56,704 nt of DNA from Chloroflexota bacterium (GCA_902810745.1 CADDYW010000021.1:1-56704); one strand, 5' to 3'; shown: positions 44,868 through 55,697, counted from the first letter of the stretch. Notes: generated from the letters alone by a model not told the origin. Made by a program: numbers and translations.

Positions 44868-46838
44868 GTGCCGGAGTTTCGTGTCGTCTCTGAGTTCCAG
44901 CCGACCGGTGACCAGCCTGAAGCGATCGCCAAGCTTGTCGAGGGCGTGCGTGCCGGATACAAGGCTCAGACCCTGCTTGGCGTCACCGGTTCCGGCAAGA
45001 CGTTCACAATGGCCAAGGTGATCGAGCAGATCCAGCGGCCGACGCTCGTGATCGCTCACAATAAGACGCTTGCGGCCCAGCTCGCCAGCGAGTTCCGCGA
45101 GTTCTTTCCAGATAACGCGGTCGAGTACTTCGTCAGCTACTACGACTACTATCAGCCCGAAGCCTACGTCCCACGGACAGACACCTACATCGAGAAGGAC
45201 GCGACGATCAACGACGACCTCGATCGCCTGCGCCACGCTGCGACCCAGGCGCTCTTTACTCGACGCGACGTGCTGATCGTCGCGTCGGTCTCGTGCATCT
45301 ATAGCCTCGGCGAGCCGGAAGAGTACAACCAGACCACGGTTCGAGTGCAGGTCGGAGAGACGCGCAATCGCGACAAGCTTCTGCGGTGGCTGACCGACAT
45401 CTATTACGAGCGAAACGACTACGATTTCAGCCGAGGGAAGTTTCGCGTGCGCGGCGATGCCGTCGAGGTGTTTCCGGCCTATGACGAGGTGGCGGTCCGG
45501 ATCGAGTTCTGGGGCGATGAGATCGAGCGCATCGTCGACGTCGATCCGGTGACCGGCGAGATTCTCCTGACCCGAACGTCGGTCGAGATCTACCCGGCGA
45601 AGCACTTCGTCACGAGCAGAGAGAAGATGCAGCTCGCGCTGAAATCGATTGAAGATGAGCTGGGCGAGCGGCTGAAGGAGCTGGAAGGCCAGGGAAAGCT
45701 CCTCGAAGCGGAGCGGCTGCGCCAGCGAACAATGTTCGATCTGGAGATGCTGCGGGAGACAGGTTCCTGTGCGGGAATCGAGAACTACGCCCGTCATCTA
45801 GCCCAGCGCGAGCCCGGCAGCCAGCCCTGGACGCTCCTGGACTATTTCCCGGATGACTTCCTGATGTTCGTCGACGAGTCGCACATGACCCTGCCGCAGA
45901 TTCGTGGCATGTACCACGGCGACCGCTCGCGCAAGGAGGTACTGGTCGACTATGGCTTCCGTCTGCCTTCGGCGCTGGACAACCGGCCTTTGACCTTCCA
46001 GGAGTTCGAGCGGCACATCAATCAGGTGATCTTCGTGTCGGCAACGCCGGGCCCGTACGAGTACGAGCATAGCCAGCAGGTCGTCGAGCAGGTCATTCGC
46101 CCGACCGGGTTAGTCGATCCGTCGATCGAGGTCAAGCCCACCGCCGGCCAGATCGACGACCTGATCAAGGAGATCAAGATCAGAGTCGATCGTGGCGAGC
46201 GTGCGCTCGTGACGACGCTGACCAAGAGGATGGCTGAAGACCTGGCGGACTATCTGCGGGAGGTCGGCGTGAAGGTACACTACCTCCACTCCGAGATCGA
46301 AACGCTCGAGCGCGTGGATATCCTCCGCGACCTGCGGCTGGGCGTCTACGACGTCGTCGTGGGTATCAACCTGCTCCGCGAAGGACTAGATCTGCCCGAG
46401 GTCTCGCTCGTCGCGATTCTCGACGCCGACAAGGAGGGCTTTCTGCGATCGGAAGGCTCGCTCATCCAGATGATCGGGCGGGCAGCACGCCACGTCGACG
46501 GTCACGTTATCATGTACGCGGATGTGGTGACCGAGTCGATGAGGCGGGCGATCGACGAGACCTATCGTCGTCGCAAGATTCAGATCGCATACAACGAGAG
46601 CCGAGGAATTACGCCGGTTGGAATCCGCAAAGCGGTCAAGGACATCACCGACCGCGTTCGTGCCGTGGCGGAGACTCGCGCATCCTACACGGTCAAGACG
46701 TCGATTCCCCGCGATGAAGCGAACCGGCTGATCAAAGAGCTGGAAGCCCAGATGAAGGCGGCTGCGCGTGAGCTCGAGTTCGAGAAAGCGGCGCTGCTGC
46801 GTGACCAGATCATCGAGCTACGCCGAACGCTCGAGTGA
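44868..46838 (+). CDS. uvrB: Excinuclease ABC subunit B (UvrB)
   Basis: UvrB is the damage-verifying helicase-like subunit. The 656-aa protein has Walker A ([14 protein letters not shown]), the Tyr-rich beta-hairpin that clamps DNA ([15 protein letters not shown]), DEAD-like VDESH, motif V/VI ([23 protein letters not shown]) and a C-terminal UVR domain ([18 protein letters not shown]) that contacts UvrC. The GTG at 44868 has GGGAGG 5 nt upstream; an in-frame GTG at 44862 overlaps that site. uvrA follows after 13 nt. Confidence 0.97.
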   Translation: MPEFRVVSEFQPTGDQPEAIAKLVEGVRAGYKAQTLLGVTGSGKTFTMAKVIEQIQRPTLVIAHNKTLAAQLASEFREFFPDNAVEYFVSYYDYYQPEAYVPRTDTYIEKDATINDDLDRLRHAATQALFTRRDVLIVASVSCIYSLGEPEEYNQTTVRVQVGETRNRDKLLRWLTDIYYERNDYDFSRGKFRVRGDAVEVFPAYDEVAVRIEFWGDEIERIVDVDPVTGEILLTRTSVEIYPAKHFVTSREKMQLALKSIEDELGERLKELEGQGKLLEAERLRQRTMFDLEMLRETGSCAGIENYARHLAQREPGSQPWTLLDYFPDDFLMFVDESHMTLPQIRGMYHGDRSRKEVLVDYGFRLPSALDNRPLTFQEFERHINQVIFVSATPGPYEYEHSQQVVEQVIRPTGLVDPSIEVKPTAGQIDDLIKEIKIRVDRGERALVTTLTKRMAEDLADYLREVGVKVHYLHSEIETLERVDILRDLRLGVYDVVVGINLLREGLDLPEVSLVAILDADKEGFLRSEGSLIQMIGRAARHVDGHVIMYADVVTESMRRAIDETYRRRKIQIAYNESRGITPVGIRKAVKDITDRVRAVAETRASYTVKTSIPRDEANRLIKELEAQMKAAARELEFEKAALLRDQIIELRRTLE

Positions 46839-46851
46839 GGCAGAAGGAAGG

Positions 46852-49743
46852 ATGCCGCAAGACCGGATTGTCGTGCGCGGTGCGCGCGAGCACAACCTCA
46901 AGAATATCGACGTCGAGATTCCTCGCGATAAGCTGGTCGTGATCACCGGCCTGTCCGGCTCCGGCAAGTCCAGCCTGGCCTTCGACACGATCTTTGCCGA
47001 GGGGCAGCGGCGCTACGTCGAATCGCTTTCGGCGTACGCGCGCCAGTTTCTCGGCCAGATGGAAAAGCCGGACGTCGACGATATCCAGGGCCTGTCGCCC
47101 GCGATCTCGATCGATCAGAAGGGGGCGAGCCATAATCCGCGCTCGACAGTCGGCACGGTCACCGAGATCTACGACTATCTGCGCCTGCTCTACGCGCGGA
47201 TTGGCCAGCCGCACTGTCCAAAGTGTGGTCGCCCCGTGACACGCCAGACCGTGCAGCAGATCGTCGACGCGATTCTTAGCCTGCCGGAGGGCAGCCGGCT
47301 GATGATCCTGGCGCCAATCATCAAGGACCGCAAGGGCGAGCACGAGAAGGTCTTCGAGGATGCCCGGAAGGCGGGCTTCGTCCGCGTTCGCGTCGATGGA
47401 GAGGTTCGTGACCTTTCAGACGACGTTGTGCTGGAGAAGAACAAAAAGCACACGATCGACATCGTCGTCGATCGGCTGGTCGTTCGCTCGGTATCGAGCA
47501 ATGGGGCGCACGCGAGCGACGCTGCCCGGGCCGCCGATTCGGTCGAGACGGCGCTACGCCTCGGACAGGGCGTTGTCAAGGTGGCGATTCAGGGAGGCGA
47601 TGAGCTCCTGTTCAGCGAGCAGTTCGCCTGCGTCTACTGTGGCGTCAGTCTGCCCGAGATCGCCCCGCGCAGCTTCTCGTTCAACAGCCCCCACGGGGCC
47701 TGTCCGGCCTGCTCCGGCTTGGGTACCACGCTCGAGATCGATCCCGATCTGATCGTCACCAACCCGGATCTCTCGCTCGACGAGGGCGCGATTGTCCCGT
47801 GGTCGAAGAACGGCGCGACGAGCAGCTATTTCATCCAGCTCCTTCACGCGGTCGCTCGCACCTGCGGATTCTCTACCAAGACGCCGTATCGGGACCTCGC
47901 GCCGGAGCACAAGCAGATTTTGCTGTACGGTCTCAAGGACCGAAAGGTCACCATGCACTACGAGACTCGTGACGGGCGCCGGCGCGAGTTCGAGGTGAGC
48001 TTCGAAGGCGCGATCAAGAACCTGGAGCGTCGGTACCACGAGACCGACTCGGATTTCCAGAGGATGGAGATCGAGCGCTTCATGGCGAACCGACCGTGTC
48101 CGGTGTGCAAGGGCGCGCGTCTGAAGCCGGAGTCGCTGGCGGTCACGGTCGGCGGTCGCTCGATCGTCGAGGTCACGGCGATGTCCGTCCGCGACGCAGT
48201 GCACTGGTTTCGGGAGCTCAGCGAGCATCTGTCCGAGCGCGAGATGGCCATCGTCCACCAGGTGCTCAAGGAGATCCGTAGCCGTCTCACCTTCCTCGTC
48301 GACGTCGGCCTGGATTACCTGACGCTCGATCGGTCGGCCGGGAGCCTTTCCGGGGGCGAGGCGCAGCGGATCCGGCTTGCGACCCAGATTGGCAGCAGTC
48401 TGATGGGCGTGCTCTACATCCTCGACGAGCCCAGCATCGGTTTGCACCAGCGCGATAATCGTCGTCTGATCAACACGCTCCTGCATCTCCGCGACCTCGG
48501 GAACACCGTTCTGGTCGTCGAGCACGACGAAGAGACCATACGCTCGGCGGACTACATCATCGACGTCGGACCCGGCGCGGGCGAGCACGGCGGTCAGATT
48601 GTCGCGGCGGGCACGCTCGACGAGGTGCTTAAGAATCCCGAGTCGTTGACGGCTCAGTTCCTTCGAGGGGACCGCTGCATCCCGGTGCCACCGCGCCGTC
48701 GACCGGGAAACGGGAAGTGGCTGGAGATCCGAGGCGCGCGTGAGAATAATCTGAAAGATCTTGACGTAAAGATTCCGCTGGGAACGTTCGTCTGCATCAC
48801 GGGTGTGTCGGGGTCGGGCAAGAGTACGCTGATCTCGGACGTTCTCTATCGTCGGGTCGCACAGGTGCTGCACCGCGCGAAGGAGCGGCCGGGTGCGCAC
48901 GACGCGATCCTTGGGGTAGAGCATCTCGACAAGGTCATCGCGATCGACCAGTCTCCAATCGGCCGAACTCCGCGTTCGAATCCGGCGACGTACACCGGCG
49001 CGTTCACGCCGATTCGTGAGCTCTTCGCGAGCGTGCCGGAGGCGCGCGTTCGGGGGTACCAGGCCGGTCGCTTCTCGTTCAACGTCAAGGGCGGTCGGTG
49101 CGAGGCGTGTCAGGGCGAGGGCATTATCCAGATCGAGATGCAGTTTCTCCCGGACGTGTTCGTCCCCTGCGAGGTCTGCAAGGGCAAGCGATACAACCGC
49201 GAGGCGCTGGAGATCCATTACAAGGGACAGAACATTGCAGACGTTCTGGACATGACCGTGACCGAAGCGCTGGCGTTCTTCGAGGCGATCCCCTCCATTC
49301 GCAACAAGCTGCAGACGCTCTATGACGTCGGTCTCGGGTACATCCGTCTCGGCCAGCCCGCGACGACACTCTCGGGTGGCGAGGCGCAGCGGGTGAAGCT
49401 CGCAACCGAGCTCTCGCGCCGGGCGACCGGACGCACGCTGTACATCCTGGATGAGCCGACGACTGGCCTGCACTTCGCGGACGTCGAGCGTCTGCTGGAC
49501 GTCTTGCAGCGTCTGGTCGACGCCGGGAACACGGTGCTGGTGATCGAGCACAATCTTGATGTGATCAAGAGTGCTGACTGGATCATCGACCTTGGCCCGG
49601 AGGGAGGCGCGGCCGGTGGGGAGGTGGTCGCCGAGGGACCGCCGGAGGCGGTTGCCGACAACCCGCGCTCGTTCACCGGTTACTATCTCCGCGGCCTGCT
49701 GCAGCGCGCGGCGCCTGATGCGTGTCAGGTGAGCTACGTATAG
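46852..49743 (+). CDS. uvrA: Excinuclease ABC subunit A (UvrA)
   Basis: UvrA is the damage-sensing double-ABC ATPase that loads UvrB. The 963-aa protein shows two Walker A motifs ([14 protein letters not shown] near the start; [14 protein letters not shown] near residue 650), two ABC signatures ([26 protein letters not shown]), and zinc modules (CVYCG with [12 protein letters not shown] with [10 protein letters not shown]). The ATG at 46852 has AAGGAAGG just upstream. Cotranscribed with uvrB. Confidence 0.97.
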   Translation: MPQDRIVVRGAREHNLKNIDVEIPRDKLVVITGLSGSGKSSLAFDTIFAEGQRRYVESLSAYARQFLGQMEKPDVDDIQGLSPAISIDQKGASHNPRSTVGTVTEIYDYLRLLYARIGQPHCPKCGRPVTRQTVQQIVDAILSLPEGSRLMILAPIIKDRKGEHEKVFEDARKAGFVRVRVDGEVRDLSDDVVLEKNKKHTIDIVVDRLVVRSVSSNGAHASDAARAADSVETALRLGQGVVKVAIQGGDELLFSEQFACVYCGVSLPEIAPRSFSFNSPHGACPACSGLGTTLEIDPDLIVTNPDLSLDEGAIVPWSKNGATSSYFIQLLHAVARTCGFSTKTPYRDLAPEHKQILLYGLKDRKVTMHYETRDGRRREFEVSFEGAIKNLERRYHETDSDFQRMEIERFMANRPCPVCKGARLKPESLAVTVGGRSIVEVTAMSVRDAVHWFRELSEHLSEREMAIVHQVLKEIRSRLTFLVDVGLDYLTLDRSAGSLSGGEAQRIRLATQIGSSLMGVLYILDEPSIGLHQRDNRRLINTLLHLRDLGNTVLVVEHDEETIRSADYIIDVGPGAGEHGGQIVAAGTLDEVLKNPESLTAQFLRGDRCIPVPPRRRPGNGKWLEIRGARENNLKDLDVKIPLGTFVCITGVSGSGKSTLISDVLYRRVAQVLHRAKERPGAHDAILGVEHLDKVIAIDQSPIGRTPRSNPATYTGAFTPIRELFASVPEARVRGYQAGRFSFNVKGGRCEACQGEGIIQIEMQFLPDVFVPCEVCKGKRYNREALEIHYKGQNIADVLDMTVTEALAFFEAIPSIRNKLQTLYDVGLGYIRLGQPATTLSGGEAQRVKLATELSRRATGRTLYILDEPTTGLHFADVERLLDVLQRLVDAGNTVLVIEHNLDVIKSADWIIDLGPEGGAAGGEVVAEGPPEAVADNPRSFTGYYLRGLLQRAAPDACQVSYV

Positions 49744-49886
49744 GTGGCGTTACCCGCGGCTTCGCTCGACTAGCGCCGAGAGCGGGAGCGTCGCAATCCT
49801 CGAAAATCTGGACGTCGTAGCCGATCGCGCCGGGCTGGATAAGACGCGCTGATCCGACGCGATGCGCGGGTCTCTTCGGAGCTAAC

Positions 49887-51089
49887 ATGCCATTTCTTCC
49901 GATTCCGGCTATCGAAACCCTGACTCTGCTGTTACTTCTGGCAAGCCTTGTCGCGGCGTGGATCGGCTACCTGCGCATTCCGTACACGGTCGGCCTGGTC
50001 CTGGCTGGCATCGCCCTCGACATCCTCGGCGTGCTTCCGCCGACGACGCTGACGCCAGACCTGTTCCTCTGGGTGCTGCTGCCGCCGTTGCTGTTCGAGG
50101 CAGCCTTCATCCTCCGATGGGATCATCTGGGATCGGTCGGGCCGACAATCGCCGTTCTCGCGACACTGGGCGTGCTGCTGTCCGCGCTAGTGACGTCCGC
50201 GATCGTCGCGCTGGTTCTCGGGCTGCCCTGGTCGACGGCGGCGCTCTTTGGCGCGACCGTCGCCGCGACGGATCCAGTCGCGGTCGTCGCGTTCTTCCGT
50301 CGATCGGGCGTCGATCCAAAGCTTCGTGCGCTGATCGAGGGCGAAAGCCTTCTGAACGATGGGACGTCGGTTGTGCTGGTGAGCGTGCTGACGGCAACAT
50401 TCGCAAGCGGGAACCCTGGTGTCCTATCCGCGATTCAGGAGTTCCTCGTGATCGCCTTTGGTGGTCTGATTGTCGGTAGCGCCGTCGGGGTTGCCGGGTC
50501 GCTGCTGCAGCGTGGGCTGACGGATCACCTGGCGGAGTCGATGCTGAGCCTGGTGGTTGCCTACGGTAGCTTTCTGATCGCGCAGAGAATCGGAGTGTCC
50601 GGCGTCCTTGCGGTCGTCGCGGCTGGATCGGTCCTGGGAAACTTCGGGCGACGATTCGGAATGTCGAACCGTGCGCGCGAGGAGATCGACGGTCTGTGGG
50701 AGTTCCTGGCCTTCGTGGCGAACTCTCTCGTGTTTCTCCTGCTCGGCGTGGCGGTTCACCCCAGCGCGATTCGGATTCTTCTGCCCGCGACAGTGGTCGG
50801 TGTCGCTGCGATGCTGGCTGGACGCGCGACCGTGAGCTATGGATTGGGATCGCTCGTTGCCGTACTCTGGAAGATTCCATCGCTTCGCTGGCGTCACGTG
50901 CTCTTCTGGGGTGGACTTCGGGGAGCGCTGCCGGTCGTCATTGCCATCGGCTTGTCGTCGGAGCCGGGAATTCCCCCGATGCTTCAGAGTCTGGTCCTGA
51001 GTGTCGTCGTGGTATCGCTGCTGATTCAGGGGGTGACACTCGAGCCGCTGCTGCGTCGGGCGGTTGCCAACGATTCAGCTGGAGCCTGA
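49887..51089 (+). CDS. CPA1-family Na+(K+)/H+ antiporter
   Basis: This 400-aa membrane protein has about 12 helices. CPA1 marks are the paired acidic site ATVAATDPVAVVAFFRR and LIEGESLLNDGTSVVL, and the C-terminal GGLRGALPVVIAIGL. It probably exchanges sodium or potassium for protons at the cytoplasmic membrane. It lacks the long cytoplasmic tail of some NhaP proteins. It converges with the M20 peptidase gene, and their ends overlap by 15 nt. Confidence 0.92.
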   Translation: MPFLPIPAIETLTLLLLLASLVAAWIGYLRIPYTVGLVLAGIALDILGVLPPTTLTPDLFLWVLLPPLLFEAAFILRWDHLGSVGPTIAVLATLGVLLSALVTSAIVALVLGLPWSTAALFGATVAATDPVAVVAFFRRSGVDPKLRALIEGESLLNDGTSVVLVSVLTATFASGNPGVLSAIQEFLVIAFGGLIVGSAVGVAGSLLQRGLTDHLAESMLSLVVAYGSFLIAQRIGVSGVLAVVAAGSVLGNFGRRFGMSNRAREEIDGLWEFLAFVANSLVFLLLGVAVHPSAIRILLPATVVGVAAMLAGRATVSYGLGSLVAVLWKIPSLRWRHVLFWGGLRGALPVVIAIGLSSEPGIPPMLQSLVLSVVVVSLLIQGVTLEPLLRRAVANDSAGA

Positions 51090-52304
51090 CGGGACCGGTG
51101 CTACCAGGGTCCGATAGACAATCGCGGCGTACGCCCGCGCGGCCTGATGGAGCTGCTCGACCTCGACGTACTCGTCAACAGAATGCGCTTGCTGCAGATC
51201 GCCCGGCCCGAAGATCACCGCGCGAATGCCACGGCGGAGCATAGGGCTGGCCGAGCATCCTCCCGGAAATCCCGCCAGCTTCGGGCGTCGCCCGGTCGCC
51301 AGCTCCACGGCGTCGGCGACGTCGCGGATGAGCGGATCTTCGAGCGGCAGGGCGCTCGCCGCGCGGGAGCTGATCATCGACTCGCTTCCCTCGCGCCCAA
51401 TGTGGATCTCGAGCTTCAGCTCAGGATCCTGGCTCTGCAGCCGTGCCAGCTCGGCACGTACGATTCGGTCGATCTCTTCCGGCGGAAGATCTGGATTGAG
51501 ACGGATGTCGAACTGAACGACACACTCGTCCGGAACCGACGAGCTGACCTTACCCCCGCCACGGATGATCATGGCATTGATCGGATTTCGGCCCCAGATC
51601 GGGTCGACGTGATGGAAGCACGGAAGGTCGTAGAGGGCGAGGACGACGCTGCACATCTTCTGAATAGCATTGATGCCCGCATAGGCAGTGCCGGTGTGGG
51701 TGGCGCGGCCAATCGTGTGGATGCGCAGCGGGTAGAAACCGCGACAGCCGACGTGAAGCTCCAGATTGGTTGGCTCGCCGCAGATCCCGATATCACAGGC
51801 GCACGGTCCGTCGATCAGATCGTCGAATCGCCAGCCGCCACCGTCCTCGCCAACCTCGGATCCGAACAGGAGCGTTCCCTTCAGCGGGACGCGCGTCCGC
51901 GCAATCGCCTTCATGGCGATCATCTCGCAGGCAACCGGGCCTTTCATGTCGCAGGATCCGCGGCCCCAGAGCCTCCCATCGCGAATCTCGCCGCCGAAGG
52001 GATCGATGATCATGCTGTCGCCGGGCTTGGTGTCGAGGTGGCCGTTGAGGAGAAGACGCGGGCCTGGTTCCGACCCGATAATCTGTCCGTAGACGTTCGC
52101 CCTCTGCTCCCCAACGTGCTGCAGTCCCGCGGAGATACCGTTACGTTCGAGCCAGTCTACCATGAATCGACTGATCTCGAGTCCTTCCTGCCCGGTCACC
52201 GAGGGAATCTGGACCAGGTCTCGCGCGAGCGCGACCGTCTCATCCGGGTCGATCGCCGCGAGAATTTCAGGTAGGAGATCGTCCTGGGGTGGTTGCACCG
52301 GCAC
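51075..52304 (-). CDS. M20-family metallopeptidase (ArgE/DapE-like)
   Basis: This 409-aa enzyme has metal-binding motifs LLLNGHLDTKPG, RGSCDMKGPVAC, a catalytic Glu in GSEVGEDGGG and a C-terminal His in QQAHSVDEYV. The dimerisation domain (RATHTGTAYAGINAI) is present. It removes acyl groups or cleaves small peptides; ArgE, DapE and carboxypeptidase roles cannot be separated by sequence alone. No arginine or lysine pathway genes are nearby. Confidence 0.9.
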   Translation of the reverse strand: MPVQPPQDDLLPEILAAIDPDETVALARDLVQIPSVTGQEGLEISRFMVDWLERNGISAGLQHVGEQRANVYGQIIGSEPGPRLLLNGHLDTKPGDSMIIDPFGGEIRDGRLWGRGSCDMKGPVACEMIAMKAIARTRVPLKGTLLFGSEVGEDGGGWRFDDLIDGPCACDIGICGEPTNLELHVGCRGFYPLRIHTIGRATHTGTAYAGINAIQKMCSVVLALYDLPCFHHVDPIWGRNPINAMIIRGGGKVSSSVPDECVVQFDIRLNPDLPPEEIDRIVRAELARLQSQDPELKLEIHIGREGSESMISSRAASALPLEDPLIRDVADAVELATGRRPKLAGFPGGCSASPMLRRGIRAVIFGPGDLQQAHSVDEYVEVEQLHQAARAYAAIVYRTLVAPVPSGSS

Positions 52305-52473
52305 CTCGTGCCTCCTCCGGAGACATCATCGGGGATGACGCGGACGTGGCGCGTGGGCCCTCGCGCAGCGACAGGTCCTTCGCCAGTGCCGTCCCGGTCG
52401 TCGCGACACGCCGATGCTATCAGACGCAGCAGCGTCGGGTCAAGGTGTGTGACAGGTTGTACGTCGAACCCTA

Positions 52474-52502
52474 TTGTCGAACGTATATCGCGGTGCTAAA
52501 CT
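52474..52502 (+). promoter_or_regulatory. Predicted promoter before the wHTH membrane protein gene
   Basis: TTGTCG (52474-52479), 17-nt spacer, TAAACT (52497-52502). Two direct copies of GTCGAAC, 13 nt apart (52463-52469 and 52476-52482), overlap the -35 and may bind a regulator. Confidence 0.55.
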
Positions 52503-52575
52503 CTTGGTGTTATCGCGAGCGCTCGTATGCCTACCTCTGCGTGTACCCGTCGACGGGCAGGAAGGGGGGTCCACG

Positions 52576-52989
52576 GTGCATAACATCGAAGAAAGCCGGG
52601 CGATCGAGGTGATTCGCGACTTCTTTGGATCCCCGGCTGCGAGGAAGCGTGCCGTCACGGCCGAATGGCTTGCCGGTCGTCTGGGATTGCCTGTCCCCCT
52701 TTGCGAAGCGGCGCTCCAAAGACTGGTCGCTGCCGGAGCGATCCGCCGCATTAACCGAAGCAGGATGACGGCACTGTATGCGCGACGCGAACGACGCCAG
52801 CGTCGGCTCGGCAGTCACCTCCTGGTCGCGGCGGTGGTACTCGCCATCGCGCTGGGCGCGGCGTTCATCGCGATCAACTCGCGCTACGTCTTCATCGCCG
52901 TTGAAGCGCTGGCCGTCGGTTTGATCGTCGCGTTTGCCTGGCTGGACGCCGAGCTGCGCGACACCCGTCCTCCGGATTCGCCCTGGTGA
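52576..52989 (+). CDS. Small protein with winged-helix-like N-terminus and two membrane helices
   Basis: This 137-aa protein begins at GTG 52576, preceded by a G-rich ribosome site. Residues 1-65 look like a winged helix (AVTAEWLAGRLGLPVPLCEA, then LQRLVAAGAIRRINRSRMTALY). They are followed by a basic linker (ARRERRQRRLG) and two hydrophobic helices (LLVAAVVLAIALGAAFIAI; YVFIAVEALAVGLIVAFAWL). I do not recognise the family. A membrane-tethered DNA-binding protein is possible. The frame is open further upstream to 52474, but that part covers the promoter. Confidence 0.65.
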   Translation: MHNIEESRAIEVIRDFFGSPAARKRAVTAEWLAGRLGLPVPLCEAALQRLVAAGAIRRINRSRMTALYARRERRQRRLGSHLLVAAVVLAIALGAAFIAINSRYVFIAVEALAVGLIVAFAWLDAELRDTRPPDSPW

Positions 52990-53077
52990 CGGGTTTACCC
53001 TTTCCCGTCACCCCAGCTTCGACGCCGATGAGCGGGTCCTCTCAGCTCACGGCTGAAGCCCAGGTCGCGCCCCGGCG

Positions 53078-53380
53078 CTACTTTCGCCGATGCCCGTCAC
53101 GCCGCAGCAGGCCAGTCAGCTTCCGCAGCCACGAACGAGCATCCGACAGCAGGCTCGGCTTCTCCTCGACGACCTCGAATGGCTCGCGGCAGATCTGGCA
53201 CCAGGGGATCTCCCGCCCGTACACCCACTGTCCGACACGGCGACGGACGGGCTGGTAGCCCTGAGATCGGCAACGTGCACAGAGCCACCGTCCGCGCCGG
53301 TCTTCCCAGTAAACGTAGGCGGTCCCGGAAACTTCGTAGTACCGCATACGTGTATAGTAGGTCGTATTTGTTCTGGCCAC
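53078..53380 (-). CDS. Small zinc-ribbon-like hypothetical protein
   Basis: This 100-aa protein has two CxxC knuckles (LCARCRSQ and WCQICREP) 27 residues apart, set among Tyr/Arg/Trp residues, then a basic C-terminal tail (LRKLTGLLRRDGHRRK). The GTG at 53380 has AAGGCGG at a normal distance; an ATG at 53347 is the other option. Not recognised; probably binds zinc and perhaps nucleic acid or an ATPase partner. Confidence 0.6.
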   Translation of the reverse strand: MARTNTTYYTRMRYYEVSGTAYVYWEDRRGRWLCARCRSQGYQPVRRRVGQWVYGREIPWCQICREPFEVVEEKPSLLSDARSWLRKLTGLLRRDGHRRK

Positions 53381-53532
53381 AATCCACCGCCTTGGCTAAC
53401 CAGAAAGGGCTACGCGGCCGGAGGTATCGATGGCGGAACCACGTGAGTAACGCGTCGTGGTGCGTCGATTGAGTATCACTGTCGGCCACGGTGTCGGCCG
53501 TGATTCCCGCGCCTCCCCGGCGAGGCCATACG

Positions 53533-54054
53533 CTACCAGTCGATGGCGGTGAAATCCGACCGCGCACGCCAGAGCAGCACGACCGCGGTACCAAGGCTCA
53601 GCACGACGAGACCCACCGCCACGCCCCACTCGAGGGGCGTCCAGACCCGCGCGGGGACGGAGGATGCGGCTGAAGCGGGAGGAGAGTGCGAGGCGCTAGG
53701 AGCTACGACGGCAAACGGCGCAACCGCGCTGACCGGGCCGTTCTGGGCCTTGACGACGTAATCGCCGGCCGGAGCATCGGAGGGAATCGTAAACTCGGCG
53801 TTTTCAAAGGCATCGGAGGTCAAGACGACCGTTCCCAGTGGTGCCTGGTAGGAGGATCCTTCGAGCATCAGAAGGACCGACTCGCCTGCCTCGCCGAGGC
53901 CGTCGCCGCTAATAGTGATTGTCCCTCCAGCCTCCACAGTTGCCGGCTTGACCGTCACCGCCGATATGCCGTGCGCTCGAGCCACGCCGGTCTCCAGCAC
54001 GACCGCCAAGACGAGAATCCCCAGAGTCGACAAGAGAAATTTCTTCCGATTCAA
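53533..54054 (-). CDS. Exported Ig-like protein with C-terminal membrane anchor
   Basis: This 173-aa protein has a signal peptide (NRKKFLLSTLGILVLAVV, cleaved near ARAHG), an Ig/TIG-like beta domain (about 30-125: VKPATVEAGGTITISGDGLG, then FTIPSDAPAGDYVVKAQNG), a Ser/Ala/Pro linker and a C-terminal membrane helix (WGVAVGLVVLSLGTAVVLLW). I chose the TTG at 54054 because GGAGG stands 6 nt upstream. The mature N-terminus after ARA would begin with His, as in CopC- and YtkA-like copper proteins, but other copper ligands are not evident. It lies downstream of the cytochrome b gene on the same strand. Confidence 0.72.
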   Translation of the reverse strand: MNRKKFLLSTLGILVLAVVLETGVARAHGISAVTVKPATVEAGGTITISGDGLGEAGESVLLMLEGSSYQAPLGTVVLTSDAFENAEFTIPSDAPAGDYVVKAQNGPVSAVAPFAVVAPSASHSPPASAASSVPARVWTPLEWGVAVGLVVLSLGTAVVLLWRARSDFTAIDW

Positions 54055-54196
54055 TGGTGACCTCCAGACGAGAGCTTCCCTGCTTTGGGGCGTCCAGGAC
54101 GTGGTGGACCCTCCACCCAGGCGTGTCGCAACCGTGCTCACGGATGGGTTCCAGCTCGGCCCGCGCCGGGTTTTCCCCGCCCACCTTTCCCCACGG

Positions 54197-55348
54197 TCAG
54201 CTGCCATGGATATGTCCCTGGGGCGGCGTAAGCCCGGTGAAGAGGGTGAGCGCGAGGAGCCCTCCGACGAAGACCAGCCCCGCGACGAGAATGCCTTTGC
54301 GTCGTCGCAGCGCGCGGTGCGGCCCTCGATCGACGAACGGGACCAGGGCCAGAAGCTCGAAGAATAGGATCGGGCCAACCAGGAGACCCCGGATGCCGAT
54401 CAGATCCTCTACCGCGTACAACCACCAGAACATCACGGGGGGCTTGGTAATCTCGATACTTGGATCCCCGGGCGGGCCAAGCGGCGCGGGAAACGCGGTC
54501 GCGAGGGCAACGCTGATGGCCAGGATCAGCGCTCCCCATCCGGCCGTTATCCGCAGGTGGCTTGTGAACGGTTGGAGCGGCTCGCCGTAGAAGGCGGCCA
54601 GGTCGGAGTGGTCGATCGACCTGTTGCCGTCCCTCCCGTCGGCTCGTCCCAGCGGCGCCAGACCGTGAACTTTCACGAGAAAGAGGTGGAATGCCAGCAG
54701 CGCCGTGAACAGCGCGGGCAGAATGGACACGTGAGCGAAGAAGATTCGGGTGAGGAGTGGAACGGACAGGGTGAAGTCTGGCGAGAACCATCCGCCCAGT
54801 CCTCCGAGGAGGGCCGCGACTGCCTCGTTGTGGGCGAGCGCCTCGACGCCTTCCTGATCCCACTTGAGAACAGTGCCGGTGAAGATGAATCCCATCGTGA
54901 TTGCGAGCAAACCCAGACCAACCAGCCAGTTCAGCTCGCGCGGCGCCTTGTACGCGCCGGATAGGAAGACGCGGACCAGGTGCAGGCTCACGGTCACGGT
55001 GACGCTCATCGCCGCCCAGTAGTGGATACTGCGGACCAGGTCGCCCAGTGGCGCCGACATCGTGATGTAGGTCAGGGACCCGTAGGCGTCAGTGGGGGTG
55101 GGATGATAGAACTGGGCGAGGTAGACGCCAGTGACCATCAAGACGACGAAACCGACGAGGGTGACTCCTCCAAGGGCGTAGAGGATCCCGTTGGCGTGCG
55201 CTGGTACAGGATAGGTAAGGGCCCGGAGTCCGAGCCGCTCGGCCAGCCACGGGTGCGCCGCGTCCGCAGGCTCAGGCATCATCTCGCTTGGCCCCGTGTC
55301 CACGGGCGATCCGAGGTGGGTCGTCGTTCGGGTGCCTGGTACCGCCAT
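54197..55348 (-). CDS. Cytochrome b6-like membrane protein with C-terminal extension
   Basis: This 383-aa protein has about eight membrane helices. The first 220 residues match cytochrome b/b6: helix B has SIHYWAAMSVTVTVSLH (His-x13-His) and helix D has FAHVSILPALFTALLAFH (His-x14-His), the spacing of cytochrome b6. They bind two b hemes. KWDQEGVEALAHNEA follows helix C. The C-terminal part (TKPPVMFWWLYAVEDLIG) resembles subunit IV with its PPxxxW-like loop. No membrane Rieske or cytochrome c gene adjoins it, so the complex it serves is not clear. Confidence 0.88.
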   Translation of the reverse strand: MAVPGTRTTTHLGSPVDTGPSEMMPEPADAAHPWLAERLGLRALTYPVPAHANGILYALGGVTLVGFVVLMVTGVYLAQFYHPTPTDAYGSLTYITMSAPLGDLVRSIHYWAAMSVTVTVSLHLVRVFLSGAYKAPRELNWLVGLGLLAITMGFIFTGTVLKWDQEGVEALAHNEAVAALLGGLGGWFSPDFTLSVPLLTRIFFAHVSILPALFTALLAFHLFLVKVHGLAPLGRADGRDGNRSIDHSDLAAFYGEPLQPFTSHLRITAGWGALILAISVALATAFPAPLGPPGDPSIEITKPPVMFWWLYAVEDLIGIRGLLVGPILFFELLALVPFVDRGPHRALRRRKGILVAGLVFVGGLLALTLFTGLTPPQGHIHGS

Positions 55349-55697
55349 CGCTCGCTCCTGATCTCAGCAGTGTGCCCCTCATCGGCAGTAGATTATCGGG
55401 CTGCGCCCTGACCGCTTACTGAAAAGTCCTCGCCGGTAACTGAAATCAAACTGAATAACCGAACCGTGCTGGTCCAGGTCGGTTCATTGTGGACGGCTAC
55501 CGACGCTGGTTCGGGACCCGAGGTCCGACCGGGTACGAGGCCCGAGCGTGAGAGCGACGGCGACCGCGCGGCGACGGATACTACCAGGGCCCACGCGGGT
55601 GGCACTTCTATTGCTCCGTCGCGCCGCGTGGCGCTTCGCGTGAATCCCTTGCACGGGGAGCCACGAATTGGATCGAGGGAGAGGGAGAGTAGAGTAA
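55349..55697. other. Divergent gap between cytochrome b and the LPXTG protein gene
   Basis: About 350 bases with no supported gene. It should hold promoters for both flanking genes. AACTGAAATCAAACTGAATAAC (around 55437-55458) contains a repeated AACTGAA and is the only AT-rich patch. Confidence 0.4.

Noticed and set aside
47554..49551. 665-codon open frame antisense to uvrA
   Set aside because: It is a shadow of the uvrA codon pattern; its translation is Arg/Asp/Leu-rich with no domains, while uvrA is certain.
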